Notes: generated from the sequence alone by a model not told the origin. A stretch of 41,339 nucleotides of DNA from Eubacterium sp. (GCA_017433295.1 JAFRHL010000019.1:1-41339); one strand, 5' to 3'; shown: positions 26,606 through 35,332, numbered from the stretch's first letter. Numbers and translations: made by a program.

Positions 26606-27520
26606 TCAATACTTTCCATATACCGGAGCAGATGGTCTTCCATCGGGATTGATGTCCAGATCCTCCCTGTACAGAATCTCGCAATGATCAAAGAGCCGTT
26701 GGCAGCCGGCTCTGACTGACTGCATGATATACTCGCAGCAATCAGCTACCTTTGTGTCGGTTCTGCTGCTGATCAGAAAAAACCTGTCCAGCCGGTCCAT
26801 CAGTCCGCTCCTTAAAAGCATGCCGCAGCCCATGCCCACACAGACACGGCGAAAGACTTTCTCCTGTTTAAGCAGGGAAAAAAACCACTGGTAATCTGTT
26901 TCGGAAAGCTCTGACAGGGGCAGGAAGGATACAGCAGAAGGTAAAAAATGGCAGCCGTCCTCCCGGACACTCAATTCCCGGATCCTTGAAATAATCTGGT
27001 CGTCCTTCAGATGGATATAGTAGCAAAGATCACCCATATGTCCTGTCTCCTCACCGGACAGAATTGAATCACGCATATCCCCCATGCCAAGATACAGGTC
27101 TCCCTCCTGCATATGGGCCCGGACGGCCGAAATCAGCAAGGAATCGCAGTATGGAGTGAAAAAGCCCACGACTTCACAGCTTTCATCTGTCTCACCGGAA
27201 AGAGTACCGGAAAAGCCGGTCTCCTTTTGGATCATCTCCATGAGTCTGTCCGGTGGATGAAAACGATAGTATGTGCCTGCTTCTTCAACATCGGAAATCC
27301 AGATCGTCCTATGTTCCATCAGCTCATCCTGCCTTTCCTCCGGCAGCTTACGGAAAAAGGACTGCTCAAGGACCATCAGTTCTTCCGGGTCCCCGGGTCC
27401 CTGCCACTGGCCGGGATCTGTAAAATGACGCAGCCTTATACTCTGATCCAGATGTCCTTCCAGAAACCTCCTCATTCTTCTTCCGTATTCCCCCTCAATC
27501 CCAAGCCTGACTGTAGCCAT
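26606..27520 (-). CDS. TadZ/CpaE-like protein without a recognisable P-loop
   Basis: This is the first gene of the tad operon, 304 residues. Its position and general plan fit TadZ/CpaE: an N-terminal receiver-like part (about 1-100), then a MinD/ParA-like part starting EVVGFFTPYCDSLLI (116-130). In active members this strand is followed by a GG-GKT/S loop; here that loop is absent (GFFTPYCDSLLI), so ATP binding is doubtful. It may act as a polar localisation factor without ATPase activity. I start at 27520 because a perfect GAGGTGAT site precedes it. The assignment rests on context more than on sequence. Confidence 0.55.
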   Translation of the reverse strand: MATVRLGIEGEYGRRMRRFLEGHLDQSIRLRHFTDPGQWQGPGDPEELMVLEQSFFRKLPEERQDELMEHRTIWISDVEEAGTYYRFHPPDRLMEMIQKETGFSGTLSGETDESCEVVGFFTPYCDSLLISAVRAHMQEGDLYLGMGDMRDSILSGEETGHMGDLCYYIHLKDDQIISRIRELSVREDGCHFLPSAVSFLPLSELSETDYQWFFSLLKQEKVFRRVCVGMGCGMLLRSGLMDRLDRFFLISSRTDTKVADCCEYIMQSVRAGCQRLFDHCEILYREDLDINPDGRPSAPVYGKY

Positions 27521-27549
27521 AACATCACCTCTCATTCCCGAGCAACCAT

Positions 27550-27578
27550 ATATTACCATATATATTAATATTTGTCTA
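27550..27578 (-). promoter_or_regulatory. Promoter of the tad operon
   Basis: On the minus strand TAGACA (27578-27573), a 17-base AT-rich spacer and TAATAT (27555-27550) with an extended TG. The predicted start gives a leader of about 23 bases before the TadZ-like ATG. Confidence 0.6.
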
Positions 27579-27689
27579 GTATTATTTTACATTTTTTCTA
27601 TTTATTGAGATATTTCGCATTGACATCCTTTGCAGCATACACAGGAACGGCAGAAAGATTTCTTTTCACAGGCTGTCATAAAGGCAGTC

Positions 27690-27716
27690 ATAATTCCCTT
27701 CCTCATCACATAGCAA
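27690..27716 (+). promoter_or_regulatory. Possible sigma-E-type promoter for bofA
   Basis: ATA (27690-27692), 16 bases, then CATAGCAA (27709-27716), close to the ATA / CATA pattern of mother-cell sigma factors. In Bacillus subtilis bofA is under sigma-E. The match is short. Confidence 0.3.
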
Positions 27717-27741
27717 TTAACAAAGGATGTACGAGGCACCT

Positions 27742-28014
27742 ATGGACCAAAACCAGATTATGCTGCTCCTGTCAGTTATTTTGTTCTTTCTTCTCATTAT
27801 CAATGAAATAAAAAAAAGGCCGGGGATCCTTCTGGCCTTTTTCGGCCGCGGAATCTCCGGTCTTTTATTTATACATTTTTTCAACCTGTTCTGTTTGAGC
27901 AGGGATATAGTCACTCATGTATCAGTCAATGGGGCCACAGCCCTGTTCTCCTGCTGCCTGGGTGTCCCCGGAGCCCTGCTGGCTTATGGAATCCGTCTGT
28001 GGGGGCTGCGTTGA
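27742..28014 (+). CDS. bofA: BofA-like pro-sigma-K processing inhibitor
   Basis: This is a 90-residue two-helix membrane protein. The conserved second half is HVSVNGATALFSCCLGVPGALLAYGI, corresponding to the NxxTAxxxGxLGxPG signature of BofA. In Bacillus, BofA holds SpoIVFA and the SpoIVFB protease inactive until the signal to process pro-sigma-K. I start at the ATG at 27742 with GAGG 5 bases upstream; an ATG at 27727 sits directly on an AAGG. The last 93 bases overlap the convergent YfhO gene. A terminator for that gene lies inside this coding sequence (27811-27842). Confidence 0.83.
   Translation: MDQNQIMLLLSVILFFLLIINEIKKRPGILLAFFGRGISGLLFIHFFNLFCLSRDIVTHVSVNGATALFSCCLGVPGALLAYGIRLWGLR
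27811..27842 (-). terminator. Terminator of the YfhO gene, inside bofA
   Basis: AAAAAGGCC (27813-27821) and GGCCTTTTT (27834-27842) form a 9-bp stem with a 12-base loop. On the minus strand it is followed by seven T, about 80 bases after the YfhO stop. On the plus strand it also ends in TTTTT and lies within bofA, so it could lower bofA expression. Confidence 0.72.
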
Positions 28015-30624
28015 ATCCGCTGTCCTCCTCTTAGACCTCACCCTCTTCCTCTTTGATCTCGCTGCCCTCCTCTTTCTGATAAATGGGGCAGCGATACAGG
28101 TGGTAATAAAAACAGCCAGAGAAAACAGGGAAAGCCTTAAGCCGGGCGCAAATCCGGGAGGCGTATAACTAATACTTACCTTATGCTCACCCTCCGGGAG
28201 ATCCACCGCAAGAAATGCATTTCCTATAAAAGCAGGATCTGCCCTTTTCCCATCGACCAGGATCTTCCATCCTTTATCATAGGGTATGGAAAAGAAAAGC
28301 ATCTGATCCGGTCCCGCCACGGCTGTACCTTCCATGTACCCGGAGGACCAGCGGCTTACCTTGAATGCCTGTCCGGTCATAACCTTTGTAAGCCTGTTAA
28401 ACTGCTTTACGTCAAAATCTGCTGCTGACAACCGGATATAACCATCGCTGTTCTCGCCCTTCAACCTCATATGGACAAGCAGGCTGCTGTTTTTTTTCAC
28501 CTGACCCACATAAAGCATGGAGCCATCCTTGTCTCCGCTGATCACACTCTCCCCGTCTACCTCTATCCGGACACGTTCCACCTGGGTACCATCATAAAAG
28601 AGGTAAAGCTTATCTATGGTTTTTTTGACGGGAATGGTAAATACAATATTATTGTCGTCCGATCTATCATAAAAGAAGTGGTATTCTCCGTCATTGGTCT
28701 TTTCAACCCTGCATCCCTTCGTGACCGGCTCCGGAACATCAAGAGTCTTAAAAATATTATCATAAGAATAGCCCTGATAGCTGAAATCATTCAGGACCCG
28801 GAAAGGATAAGCGCTGTCATAATACCAGTTATTGATAGCACGGTCTGTTACATAACCCACTGAAATGTTCTTTACAGGATTTTCATAGACAGAAAAATTA
28901 CCAAAGCTCTTTTTATATTCATAGTCTGTCTTTAACGTATCCTCCGGATGGAAATAAAGGTACCTGACATCCAGCATGACATCCGTAAGGGGCGTCGCCC
29001 CCTTATAAAGATACTCATTACAGCCGGTATAAAATCCCAGATTATCCATGATATTTACCGTGTTTTCCATGGCAGTAGACCCGAAAAGGCTGATCCCGTT
29101 CAGGCGGTACCAGGAGCTCTCATCCACTAACTTTGCGTCCGCCAGCTCAGAACGATAAAATGTTCCGTCTGAAAGCTCGTCCACAGCCTCCTCCATATCT
29201 TCTGTTCCTGAAAAGAACTTGCTGACACTGATCTGCCCTATGCTGCCAAAGCCCATCACGGCGGAAGCGCAGATCTCAACCACGGCAGCCATGCAGAATA
29301 AACGGATATACCATATTTTTCTGCGCCGGTCCATAGTCATAAGCAGAAGAACGGTTCCGTAAAAGACGAACAGCATACCTGCCGCACCGTAAACGATATC
29401 TTCCAGCGGAGTTTCCGCATATGACCGGCTCAGATAGAGCATTCCCACTCCCAGGGCGCTTGAAACCACTGTATGCCGGTTTTTCACCTCCTCCCGGTGA
29501 TCAAGCACCTCCACAAAGATACAGATCAGTACAAAGCCGAAAAGAAAAGAAAATCTGTTGGGAATCCCGTACTGGTCATGAAAACCATGCCAGATAAAAT
29601 TCAGGATATTTTCATTAAAACTGAGGTATAAAAAGCCAAGAAGAAGGACGGCTTTTATTTTTCGGACCAGTTTGATCTCCCCAATCTGCAGATACATAAA
29701 CAAGGCAAAAAGAGCAGATATCCCGAAATAAAGGTTGATGTTTCCGTCAAAGTTATCATGACTGATGGGAGCCGTCATCTCAAGCTGCCTGGTCATCAGG
29801 TCGCCAAAACCAGTCAGCCATTCATGGGATGGCAGCATCATTTCTCCGCCCGATGCTGTCTGTTTGATACCCATATATGCCGGGATCAGGAGCACAGATG
29901 CCAGACCCCCGGCCAGCAAAGAGTAAAAAGCAAAGGCACAGCCTCTTAAAAAAAACTGCCCATAATTCCTGAAAGGATAAAGCAGGTACCAGATGACTGA
30001 AAAAATACAGATCATAAAGGCAATATAATAATTGCAGTAAAGAGCATAAAAAAGGGCAAGGCAGTAAAGCCTTCCATCTTCCTCTTCTATCAGTATCTCG
30101 ATCCCCATCATAATGATGGGAAAGATCATAATGGAGTCAAGCCACATAACATTCCAGCTGTAACCTACCATATAGCTGTTTAAGGCATACAGGCAGGCCG
30201 CCGCCACTACCGACAGATCCGGACGTCTGCTCCTGTGATAAAAATAAATCCCCGCAGTAAGACCGGAAAGGGCAATCTTCAGTGTCACAAGCATACTGAC
30301 GGCCATATTGAGACTGGTTTTTCTGAACAATAAAATAACCAGGTTAAGGGGACTGGACAAGTAATAGGCAAACAAGGACAGAAAGTTTACACCCAGTCCG
30401 ATACGAAAACTGTAAAAAAGATTGTCTCCCCCCTTTAATTTATCATAAAGGACCGAAAAAAAAGGCATATACTGATGAAGTCCATCTACAATAATAAATG
30501 ATTTGTCTCCAAAGGGCTGCACCCCATAATATACCATACACCCGATCATTACGCTCAGGGGAAGCAGAAAGCAGAGAATATAAATATGTTTCTTATTAAG
30601 CCTTAACCCTTTTTCCTGTTCCAT
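27922..30624 (-). CDS. YfhO family multi-pass membrane protein
   Basis: This 900-residue protein matches the YfhO family. It starts with a membrane helix followed by FGDKSFIIVDGLHQYMPFFSVLYDKLKGG. About a dozen helices follow, including the SYNVMWLDSIMIFPIIMMGIE-type loop. A large extracytoplasmic domain with beta-type sequence (about 490-790) and a final helix come next. Family members are GT-C-like transferases that modify cell-envelope glycans such as lipoteichoic acid. The C-terminal 55 residues are a basic then Gln/Ser-rich tail, and the end is encoded opposite bofA. AAGGAG precedes the ATG. The start overlaps the GT2 gene by 22 bases. Confidence 0.93.
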   Translation of the reverse strand: MEQEKGLRLNKKHIYILCFLLPLSVMIGCMVYYGVQPFGDKSFIIVDGLHQYMPFFSVLYDKLKGGDNLFYSFRIGLGVNFLSLFAYYLSSPLNLVILLFRKTSLNMAVSMLVTLKIALSGLTAGIYFYHRSRRPDLSVVAAACLYALNSYMVGYSWNVMWLDSIMIFPIIMMGIEILIEEEDGRLYCLALFYALYCNYYIAFMICIFSVIWYLLYPFRNYGQFFLRGCAFAFYSLLAGGLASVLLIPAYMGIKQTASGGEMMLPSHEWLTGFGDLMTRQLEMTAPISHDNFDGNINLYFGISALFALFMYLQIGEIKLVRKIKAVLLLGFLYLSFNENILNFIWHGFHDQYGIPNRFSFLFGFVLICIFVEVLDHREEVKNRHTVVSSALGVGMLYLSRSYAETPLEDIVYGAAGMLFVFYGTVLLLMTMDRRRKIWYIRLFCMAAVVEICASAVMGFGSIGQISVSKFFSGTEDMEEAVDELSDGTFYRSELADAKLVDESSWYRLNGISLFGSTAMENTVNIMDNLGFYTGCNEYLYKGATPLTDVMLDVRYLYFHPEDTLKTDYEYKKSFGNFSVYENPVKNISVGYVTDRAINNWYYDSAYPFRVLNDFSYQGYSYDNIFKTLDVPEPVTKGCRVEKTNDGEYHFFYDRSDDNNIVFTIPVKKTIDKLYLFYDGTQVERVRIEVDGESVISGDKDGSMLYVGQVKKNSSLLVHMRLKGENSDGYIRLSAADFDVKQFNRLTKVMTGQAFKVSRWSSGYMEGTAVAGPDQMLFFSIPYDKGWKILVDGKRADPAFIGNAFLAVDLPEGEHKVSISYTPPGFAPGLRLSLFSLAVFITTCIAAPFIRKRRAARSKRKRVRSKRRTADSTQPPQTDSISQQGSGDTQAAGEQGCGPID

Positions 30625-31337
30625 ACCAATCTCCTTCGTCTCCTGAGGACAAACAGTCCCCTAATAATATTCCATCTCTTTTTCAGCATGGCTGCCGGGC
30701 TTCCGTGATGCATCATGGTTACATTCTCACCATGTCTCCGGTAGCGGATCAGTGGTTCCTTTATCAGGGCAACCCCGCCTGTCAGTTCGGCGGTCGTTCC
30801 AATCCAGTAATCATGCATATACATGTATCCGGGGATGGGAAGGATCAGAGGTAGCAGTTCCCGCCGGAAGGCCATACAGCAACCCACATAACTGTTTTTT
30901 ATGAAATTTTTCAAAATTCCGGTATTGCTTTTTCTTATCGTGAAAAGATCCGGCTGGCCATTGGGCTTCCCATGGGCATCCACCTGGGACGCATTGTGCA
31001 GGACTGCCATGGCATCCGACCGGGAAAAGGCCCGGAGGACTTTTTTCACCTTATTCTTTTCCCATATATCATCCTGATCTGACAAGAAAATATAATCTCC
31101 CCTGCACAGGCCAAGGGCATGTTCAAAATTGCGGATTACTCCCTGTCCCGGCCCCTTCGTGAGCCGGATCCGTCCATCGCCGGCTGCCCACTCTTCTAAC
31201 AGCTGACGGGAACCGTCCTCAGCCCCGTCAACAGAAATAATCACCTCGTCCTCCGGCTCCAGCTGCATTAATATAGAATCCAGCTGTTCTTTGATATATT
31301 TTTTTCCATTATAATAAGCAAGCGCAACAGAAATCAT
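30603..31337 (-). CDS. Family 2 glycosyltransferase
   Basis: This 244-residue enzyme has the GT-A fold: MISVALAYYNGKKYIKEQLDSIL, then the nucleotide-sugar strand EVIISVDGAEDGS. The metal-binding LSDQDDIWEKNKV motif (SDQDD) follows, and the later GCCMAFRREL and RYRRHGENVT segments are typical of rhamnosyltransferase-like GT2 proteins. It likely transfers a sugar to a cell-surface glycan. It overlaps the YfhO gene by 22 bases; the pair probably acts together, with the GT2 enzyme making a lipid-linked sugar for the YfhO transferase. That pairing is inference. Confidence 0.92.
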   Translation of the reverse strand: MISVALAYYNGKKYIKEQLDSILMQLEPEDEVIISVDGAEDGSRQLLEEWAAGDGRIRLTKGPGQGVIRNFEHALGLCRGDYIFLSDQDDIWEKNKVKKVLRAFSRSDAMAVLHNASQVDAHGKPNGQPDLFTIRKSNTGILKNFIKNSYVGCCMAFRRELLPLILPIPGYMYMHDYWIGTTAELTGGVALIKEPLIRYRRHGENVTMMHHGSPAAMLKKRWNIIRGLFVLRRRRRLVWNRKKG

Positions 31338-31504
31338 TACCCTTCTCTCCTTATCCGGTTATTTTACAAGGGACCGGCTCCGGAATTTTTTCGTCCCGAA
31401 TTAATATTTATTCAAAAGCTGGTCATTGAATTGCATCCTATTCAAGCACATCAATTTGATTCACACAATCTTCAAAAACAAGTCATATTTCGGTCACATT
31501 CTTA
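31338..31504. other. Upstream region of the GT2-YfhO pair, no clear element
   Basis: AT-rich sequence before the GT2 gene. Several TTG and TAT-rich stretches could be promoters but none has a good pair at 16-18 bases. No gene or repeat is seen. Confidence 0.4.
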
Positions 31505-31650
31505 ATATATAATAAAATCGGCAACAAAGAAATCCCTCTATTTCTTGTCGCTAAAGATTTTTTTCATATTTTGAAGCCCATATAATTTCATTGTATGGGC
31601 TTCCTCCTTTTTACGGTTCTTTTTATTTTTTTGAATAATCCCCGATGAAT
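31505..31650 (-). ncRNA. Candidate small structured RNA or leader
   Basis: A TATAAT box (31655-31660, minus strand) is followed by two stable hairpins. One is GAAGCCCATA/TATGGGCTTC (10 bp, 31573-31603). The other is GCGACAAGAAAT/ATTTCTTTGTTGC (31521-31551), followed by CGATTTTATT, a terminator-like end. The single non-Watson-Crick pair in the second stem is G-U on the minus strand but A-C on the plus strand, so the minus strand is the RNA. It could instead be the 3' end of the DUF815 message. Confidence 0.35.
31538..31591 (-). CDS. Possible 17-residue micro-ORF
   Basis: ATG to TAG encodes MKLYGLQNMKKIFSDKK. AAGGAGG lies 11 bases upstream. The start codon sits in the loop of the 31573-31603 hairpin and the ribosome site touches its stem, so translation may be controlled. 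The peptide matches nothing I recognise. Chance occurrence cannot be excluded. Confidence 0.25.
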   Translation of the reverse strand: MKLYGLQNMKKIFSDKK

Positions 31651-31663
31651 AATTATTATAAAT

Positions 31664-31688
31664 ATAGAATATATCAGACATATTCTAT
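31664..31688. repeat. 9-bp perfect inverted repeat
   Basis: ATAGAATAT and ATATTCTAT with a 7-base spacer, next to the candidate -10 box and over the DUF815 stop codon. It could be an operator or an AT-only transcript end. Confidence 0.5.
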
Positions 31689-32986
31689 CCGATCTGCCCG
31701 GCCAGGTAGTTGACAAACTGCTGGGCAGTTCTTCCCGAAATACCACCATGGGATAATTCCCATTGATTCGCCCTGGCACACAATTCCTTATCCGAAAGGG
31801 TGATCTGAGGATATTTTCTGGCCAGATTGATCACGATCTGATAATACTCTTTCTGGGAAGGTCTGGAGAAATTAATGGTAATACCGAAACGGTGAACCAG
31901 AGACAGCTTTTCCTGAACCGTATCAGACCGGTGCAGTTCATCGTCCATATCCGAACGGTCGGACCAGGTCTCACGGATGAGGTGCCTGCGGTTGCTGGTG
32001 GCATAAATCAGCACATTATCGGGCTTTGTCTCCATTCCTCCTTCAATGACTGCCTTAAGATATTTATATTCTATCTCAAATTCTTCAAAAGAAAGGTCAT
32101 CCATATAGATAACAAAACGATAGTTCCTGTTTTTTACATGGCTGATGATGGCGGACAGATACTTAAACTGATGTTTATATATCTCGATCATTCGGAGTCC
32201 CTGATCATAATACTGGTTTAGGATCGCCTTTATGCTGGTGGACTTCCCTGTTCCGGCATCCCCGTAAAGCAGGCAGTTGTTGGCAGTCCTGCCATTTACA
32301 AAAGCTTCCGTATTATTTATCAGCTTCTTTTTTTGTATCTCATAGCCTGTAAGATCGGAAAGGACCACCTTTTCCAGATTGTTGATGGGCACAAAACTCA
32401 GCCGGTCCCCGGAAGTATCAATCCTGAAGGCCTTATTCAGGCCGAACATTCCCACGCCATAATCCCTGTAAAAGCCGGTCACAGCATCAAAGAACTCATC
32501 CACATTCCCGGCTGCCGCCAGCTGGTCTGAGAGAGCCTGCACCTTTATACTGACATTTTTATTATACATTCTCTCCTTCTTACCGATGGCCCTGTAGTGA
32601 AGGAGAGTGGAAAAACAGTCTATCCCCAGGGTTTCTTCGATGGGAGAAAAATCATAATGAAACAGATTCATGAATACCTGAAAATCATTTTTAGCAAAAT
32701 GGTTCACGGTGCCGTCATTGGCCCCCACCTTTTCACTGGTCAGGCTGAAAGAATTCTCATTGGTAATGAGGACAAAGGTCAGGTAATTATGCCACAGGTT
32801 CTTATCAAACCCATAGGTGGTGCCCAGATCCAGCAGCTTTTTTACTTCCCTGTAAATGTCCGTGATCAGTTCCTCGCTGCGATAATGACAGCTGTCAAAG
32901 CTTTTAAATATCCTGGTAAGATTGGTAAGGATGCTGTCCTCCCCAAGCTGACGATAGAGGATCAGTTTAGATACTTCCCGAAACAT
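31685..32986 (-). CDS. DUF815 family AAA+ ATPase
   Basis: This 433-residue protein belongs to DUF815, an AAA+-type ATPase family of unknown role in Firmicutes and proteobacteria. The N-terminal 190 residues are helical. The ATPase core then has Walker A GDAGTGKS (242-249), a Walker B-like [12 protein letters not shown], and the sensor segment [20 protein letters not shown] with arginine-finger candidates. I start at 32986 (MFREVSKL), where GGAGAG is 6 bases upstream; an earlier ATG lacks a ribosome site. It lies 29 bases after the unknown gene and is the last of a four-gene run. Confidence 0.9.
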   Translation of the reverse strand: MFREVSKLILYRQLGEDSILTNLTRIFKSFDSCHYRSEELITDIYREVKKLLDLGTTYGFDKNLWHNYLTFVLITNENSFSLTSEKVGANDGTVNHFAKNDFQVFMNLFHYDFSPIEETLGIDCFSTLLHYRAIGKKERMYNKNVSIKVQALSDQLAAAGNVDEFFDAVTGFYRDYGVGMFGLNKAFRIDTSGDRLSFVPINNLEKVVLSDLTGYEIQKKKLINNTEAFVNGRTANNCLLYGDAGTGKSTSIKAILNQYYDQGLRMIEIYKHQFKYLSAIISHVKNRNYRFVIYMDDLSFEEFEIEYKYLKAVIEGGMETKPDNVLIYATSNRRHLIRETWSDRSDMDDELHRSDTVQEKLSLVHRFGITINFSRPSQKEYYQIVINLARKYPQITLSDKELCARANQWELSHGGISGRTAQQFVNYLAGQIG

Positions 32987-33015
32987 GCGCTTCTCTCCTT
33001 TCCACACAGCAAGAA

Positions 33016-33684
33016 CTACTGGTCTTCTCCTGTTTCATTGGCAGGGTCCGGAAGGCTGATGCTGTCAACATGAAGTGCTGCCAGTTCAGAGGCGAACTGC
33101 TTTTTCATTTCTTCTATCTTGTTTTTTGCTTCATCCCGGTCTCCGTCAAAGGCGGTGTATTCGCCAAGGCCCGCATAAACCGGCCCGTCTACTTCAGATG
33201 ATTCCTTTCTTACGCCCAGCATTTCCAGGCCGGGAAATGAATATTTTGGCCTGTCCTCGTCATGGACATTTCCGCTGCGGATATCTTCCAGGGTGATCAG
33301 CCCCGGAAAAGCATGTTTGGGGCGGTAATCCGGCATTTTAAAAACCTCGAAGCATTCCAGGATATTCTGGTCTGTCATGTCATCCGGCAATCCTTCCTTC
33401 AGATATGCGGGAAAATGTTCTTTGTAAAATTCATAAATAACCTGCTTTACCGCCGGCTCCTTCAGTTCGGCAGGATAGTCCTCATCATTGACATAAAAAT
33501 AATAGCGGTCCACATAGGGCAGGATCCTCTCCTCTGCTGTTATGGAGTGTATGGAAGGTACCGTATCATAATGTACCTCTTTTCTCCTTTTGGTACTCTT
33601 CTTTACCTTTGTCTCGGTGATTCCTTCCATATTGTGCTTGTCCATCTCAAAAAACAGACTTTTTAAAAGTGTGAATTCAAACAT
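33016..33684 (-). CDS. Unrecognised 222-residue protein upstream of DUF815
   Basis: I do not recognise this protein. It is soluble and acidic overall with a basic stretch at about 25-37 ([15 protein letters not shown]). [19 protein letters not shown] segment is echoed 28 residues later by [13 protein letters not shown], a short internal duplication. No membrane segment or signal peptide is seen. The ATG at 33684 has GGAGAGGAG just upstream; an earlier ATG lies inside that site. Its tight spacing to the DUF815 gene (29 bases) suggests the two products work together, perhaps as ATPase and partner. Confidence 0.75.
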   Translation of the reverse strand: MFEFTLLKSLFFEMDKHNMEGITETKVKKSTKRRKEVHYDTVPSIHSITAEERILPYVDRYYFYVNDEDYPAELKEPAVKQVIYEFYKEHFPAYLKEGLPDDMTDQNILECFEVFKMPDYRPKHAFPGLITLEDIRSGNVHDEDRPKYSFPGLEMLGVRKESSEVDGPVYAGLGEYTAFDGDRDEAKNKIEEMKKQFASELAALHVDSISLPDPANETGEDQ

Positions 33685-33772
33685 AATCTCCTCTCCTGAC
33701 ACCTTCGGACTCCTGCCCCCCAGATCGGATCTTATGCCTACCGGGCCCGGGGCAGACTGAGCCTGCCTTAAC

Positions 33773-34351
33773 TTAGTCGGGGTTAAAAATCATCCGGACT
33801 GTGATGGAATCCGGGTCACTCCCCTTTGTGCAATATGTTTTTACAGTACATTCCGTGGCATCCGGCTGCACGACTGCATAGGCTGTGACCCATGCTTCCC
33901 TTCCGGGGGGGATCATACGGGTATCCCTCACATCCGTGTCCGTATTCGTATCTGTAAAGATCTGCCGGACCTTATTATCCTCACTTTCCAGAAAAACCAG
34001 GTCATTATAGCGGCATTCACAGGTTCCCTTATTAAGCACAGTCACATCAAAGCGGCACAGACGGCTTCCGGGCTCTGCATTCAAGTCTGCCTCTTTTAGC
34101 TCCGGTACCTTCTCCGCCAGGATCCCGCTCTTCCATTCCTGGGTCTGTGTCAAATCCTTAACCTCTGCCTCTTTAAGCTCAAGGTCATAATAAAACCCGG
34201 TGTTCTCACTGATTTCACTGATACCGCTGCCCACTCCTTTTATCACGTTTTTCAGGGCAGGGAGGAGGGAAAAGATCAGATACAGGACCACAAGTACCAC
34301 AAAGCCACGTACCGGTTTCTTTTTTTTAGGTTGTGATTCATTTTGATTCAT
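33773..34351 (-). CDS. Small membrane-anchored protein, DUF4352-like
   Basis: This 192-residue protein has a lysine-rich N-terminus, one membrane helix (about 15-32, RGFVVLVVLYLIFSLLPAL), and a predicted extracytoplasmic beta domain. That domain has a RFDVTVLNKG segment and an IPPGREAWVTAYAVV segment, which resemble DUF4352-type Ig-like proteins. It contains several Cys (CRF, CECRY, CTVKTYC). It begins 3 bases after the zinc-ribbon gene stop, so the two are co-translated. The function is unknown. Confidence 0.75.
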   Translation of the reverse strand: MNQNESQPKKKKPVRGFVVLVVLYLIFSLLPALKNVIKGVGSGISEISENTGFYYDLELKEAEVKDLTQTQEWKSGILAEKVPELKEADLNAEPGSRLCRFDVTVLNKGTCECRYNDLVFLESEDNKVRQIFTDTNTDTDVRDTRMIPPGREAWVTAYAVVQPDATECTVKTYCTKGSDPDSITVRMIFNPD

Positions 34352-34354
34352 ATC

Positions 34355-35332
34355 CTATTCCCCCCTTGCTTTCCGGGTAACCGGCAATTCGATCTGCACC
34401 ACTCCGCTGCAACGGACATTATTTAATGTAACGGTCTGGTCCGGGACGCAAAGTGTCACAAAATCGGTATCCTTATCCACAAAATACACTGCCATACCAT
34501 CAAAATCCTCCTGGTCAGAAATAAATTCCGACATAAACTCCGTGTTAAGGAGGATATTCAGTTTCTGGGCATCCATAAATGTCTTGTCTACCAGCTTCCT
34601 GTAATACTTTCCATCATAAACGTAGGGTCTTTGCCAGTATATGCCGCTGTAACCGATGGATGATTCATTATCGGACAGGTGGATGCCGATACACATTTCC
34701 CCTTTGGGAAGACCCGGAAGCTGCCCCTCCTCAAAAAGGACTACAGCACCGTTTCCATCGGAAGTAAGACTTAAATCACTTACCCTGATTCCTCCATTCA
34801 GTTCCTCGGCTGTCCTTTTGGTCACTTCAAGGGGCAGATCCTCCGATGATCCGGGTCCGAAGGACCCGGTGATCAGCCGGTGTATCCTTTCACCTGTTTC
34901 CATAAGCAATGGTTTTCCCACGGTCATGATGATAGCCAGAACAACGATGAGTAATACCAGTCTTTTCACCAGCTTTCCGGAAGATTTCTTCTTTCCGGCA
35001 TCCGCTGACCGGGTCCAGGCTTTTTGATCCTTCCCCTCCCGGTGTTCATGACTTCCCTCAGTATGACAATCTTTATTTGTGCTGATCTTCCGGCGGTAAT
35101 CTGTCTTTTTTTTGTGATTCTTTCTGTGAAAGAGCTTACCCGTGTCCTCCTCTTCCGTCTCCACAATACTTTTGGGAAGCTCATAGGTATTCTCTTCTAC
35201 ATTGTAGGAGCTGATCCATTCCTCATCACGATGAGGTGCCCCCGGCGGCCGGTTATAGAAACAACACCTGGGGCAGACCCCGTCTTTCTTATCGTAATCA
35301 AATACAGCCCCGCATCGCCTGCATTTTGCCAT
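34355..35332 (-). CDS. Zinc-ribbon membrane protein
   Basis: This 325-residue protein starts with a zinc ribbon (MAKCRRCGAVFDYDKKDGVCPRC; Cys at 4, 7, 20 and 23). A long charged linker (about 30-120) is followed by one membrane helix (about 121-138) and an extracytoplasmic domain of about 185 residues. I do not recognise the outer domain. The ATG at 35332 has GGAGG 8 bases upstream; an earlier in-frame ATG lacks a site. The promoter at 35424-35452 drives this gene and probably the next three. A sensor-like arrangement is possible but unproven. Confidence 0.78.
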   Translation of the reverse strand: MAKCRRCGAVFDYDKKDGVCPRCCFYNRPPGAPHRDEEWISSYNVEENTYELPKSIVETEEEDTGKLFHRKNHKKKTDYRRKISTNKDCHTEGSHEHREGKDQKAWTRSADAGKKKSSGKLVKRLVLLIVVLAIIMTVGKPLLMETGERIHRLITGSFGPGSSEDLPLEVTKRTAEELNGGIRVSDLSLTSDGNGAVVLFEEGQLPGLPKGEMCIGIHLSDNESSIGYSGIYWQRPYVYDGKYYRKLVDKTFMDAQKLNILLNTEFMSEFISDQEDFDGMAVYFVDKDTDFVTLCVPDQTVTLNNVRCSGVVQIELPVTRKARGE

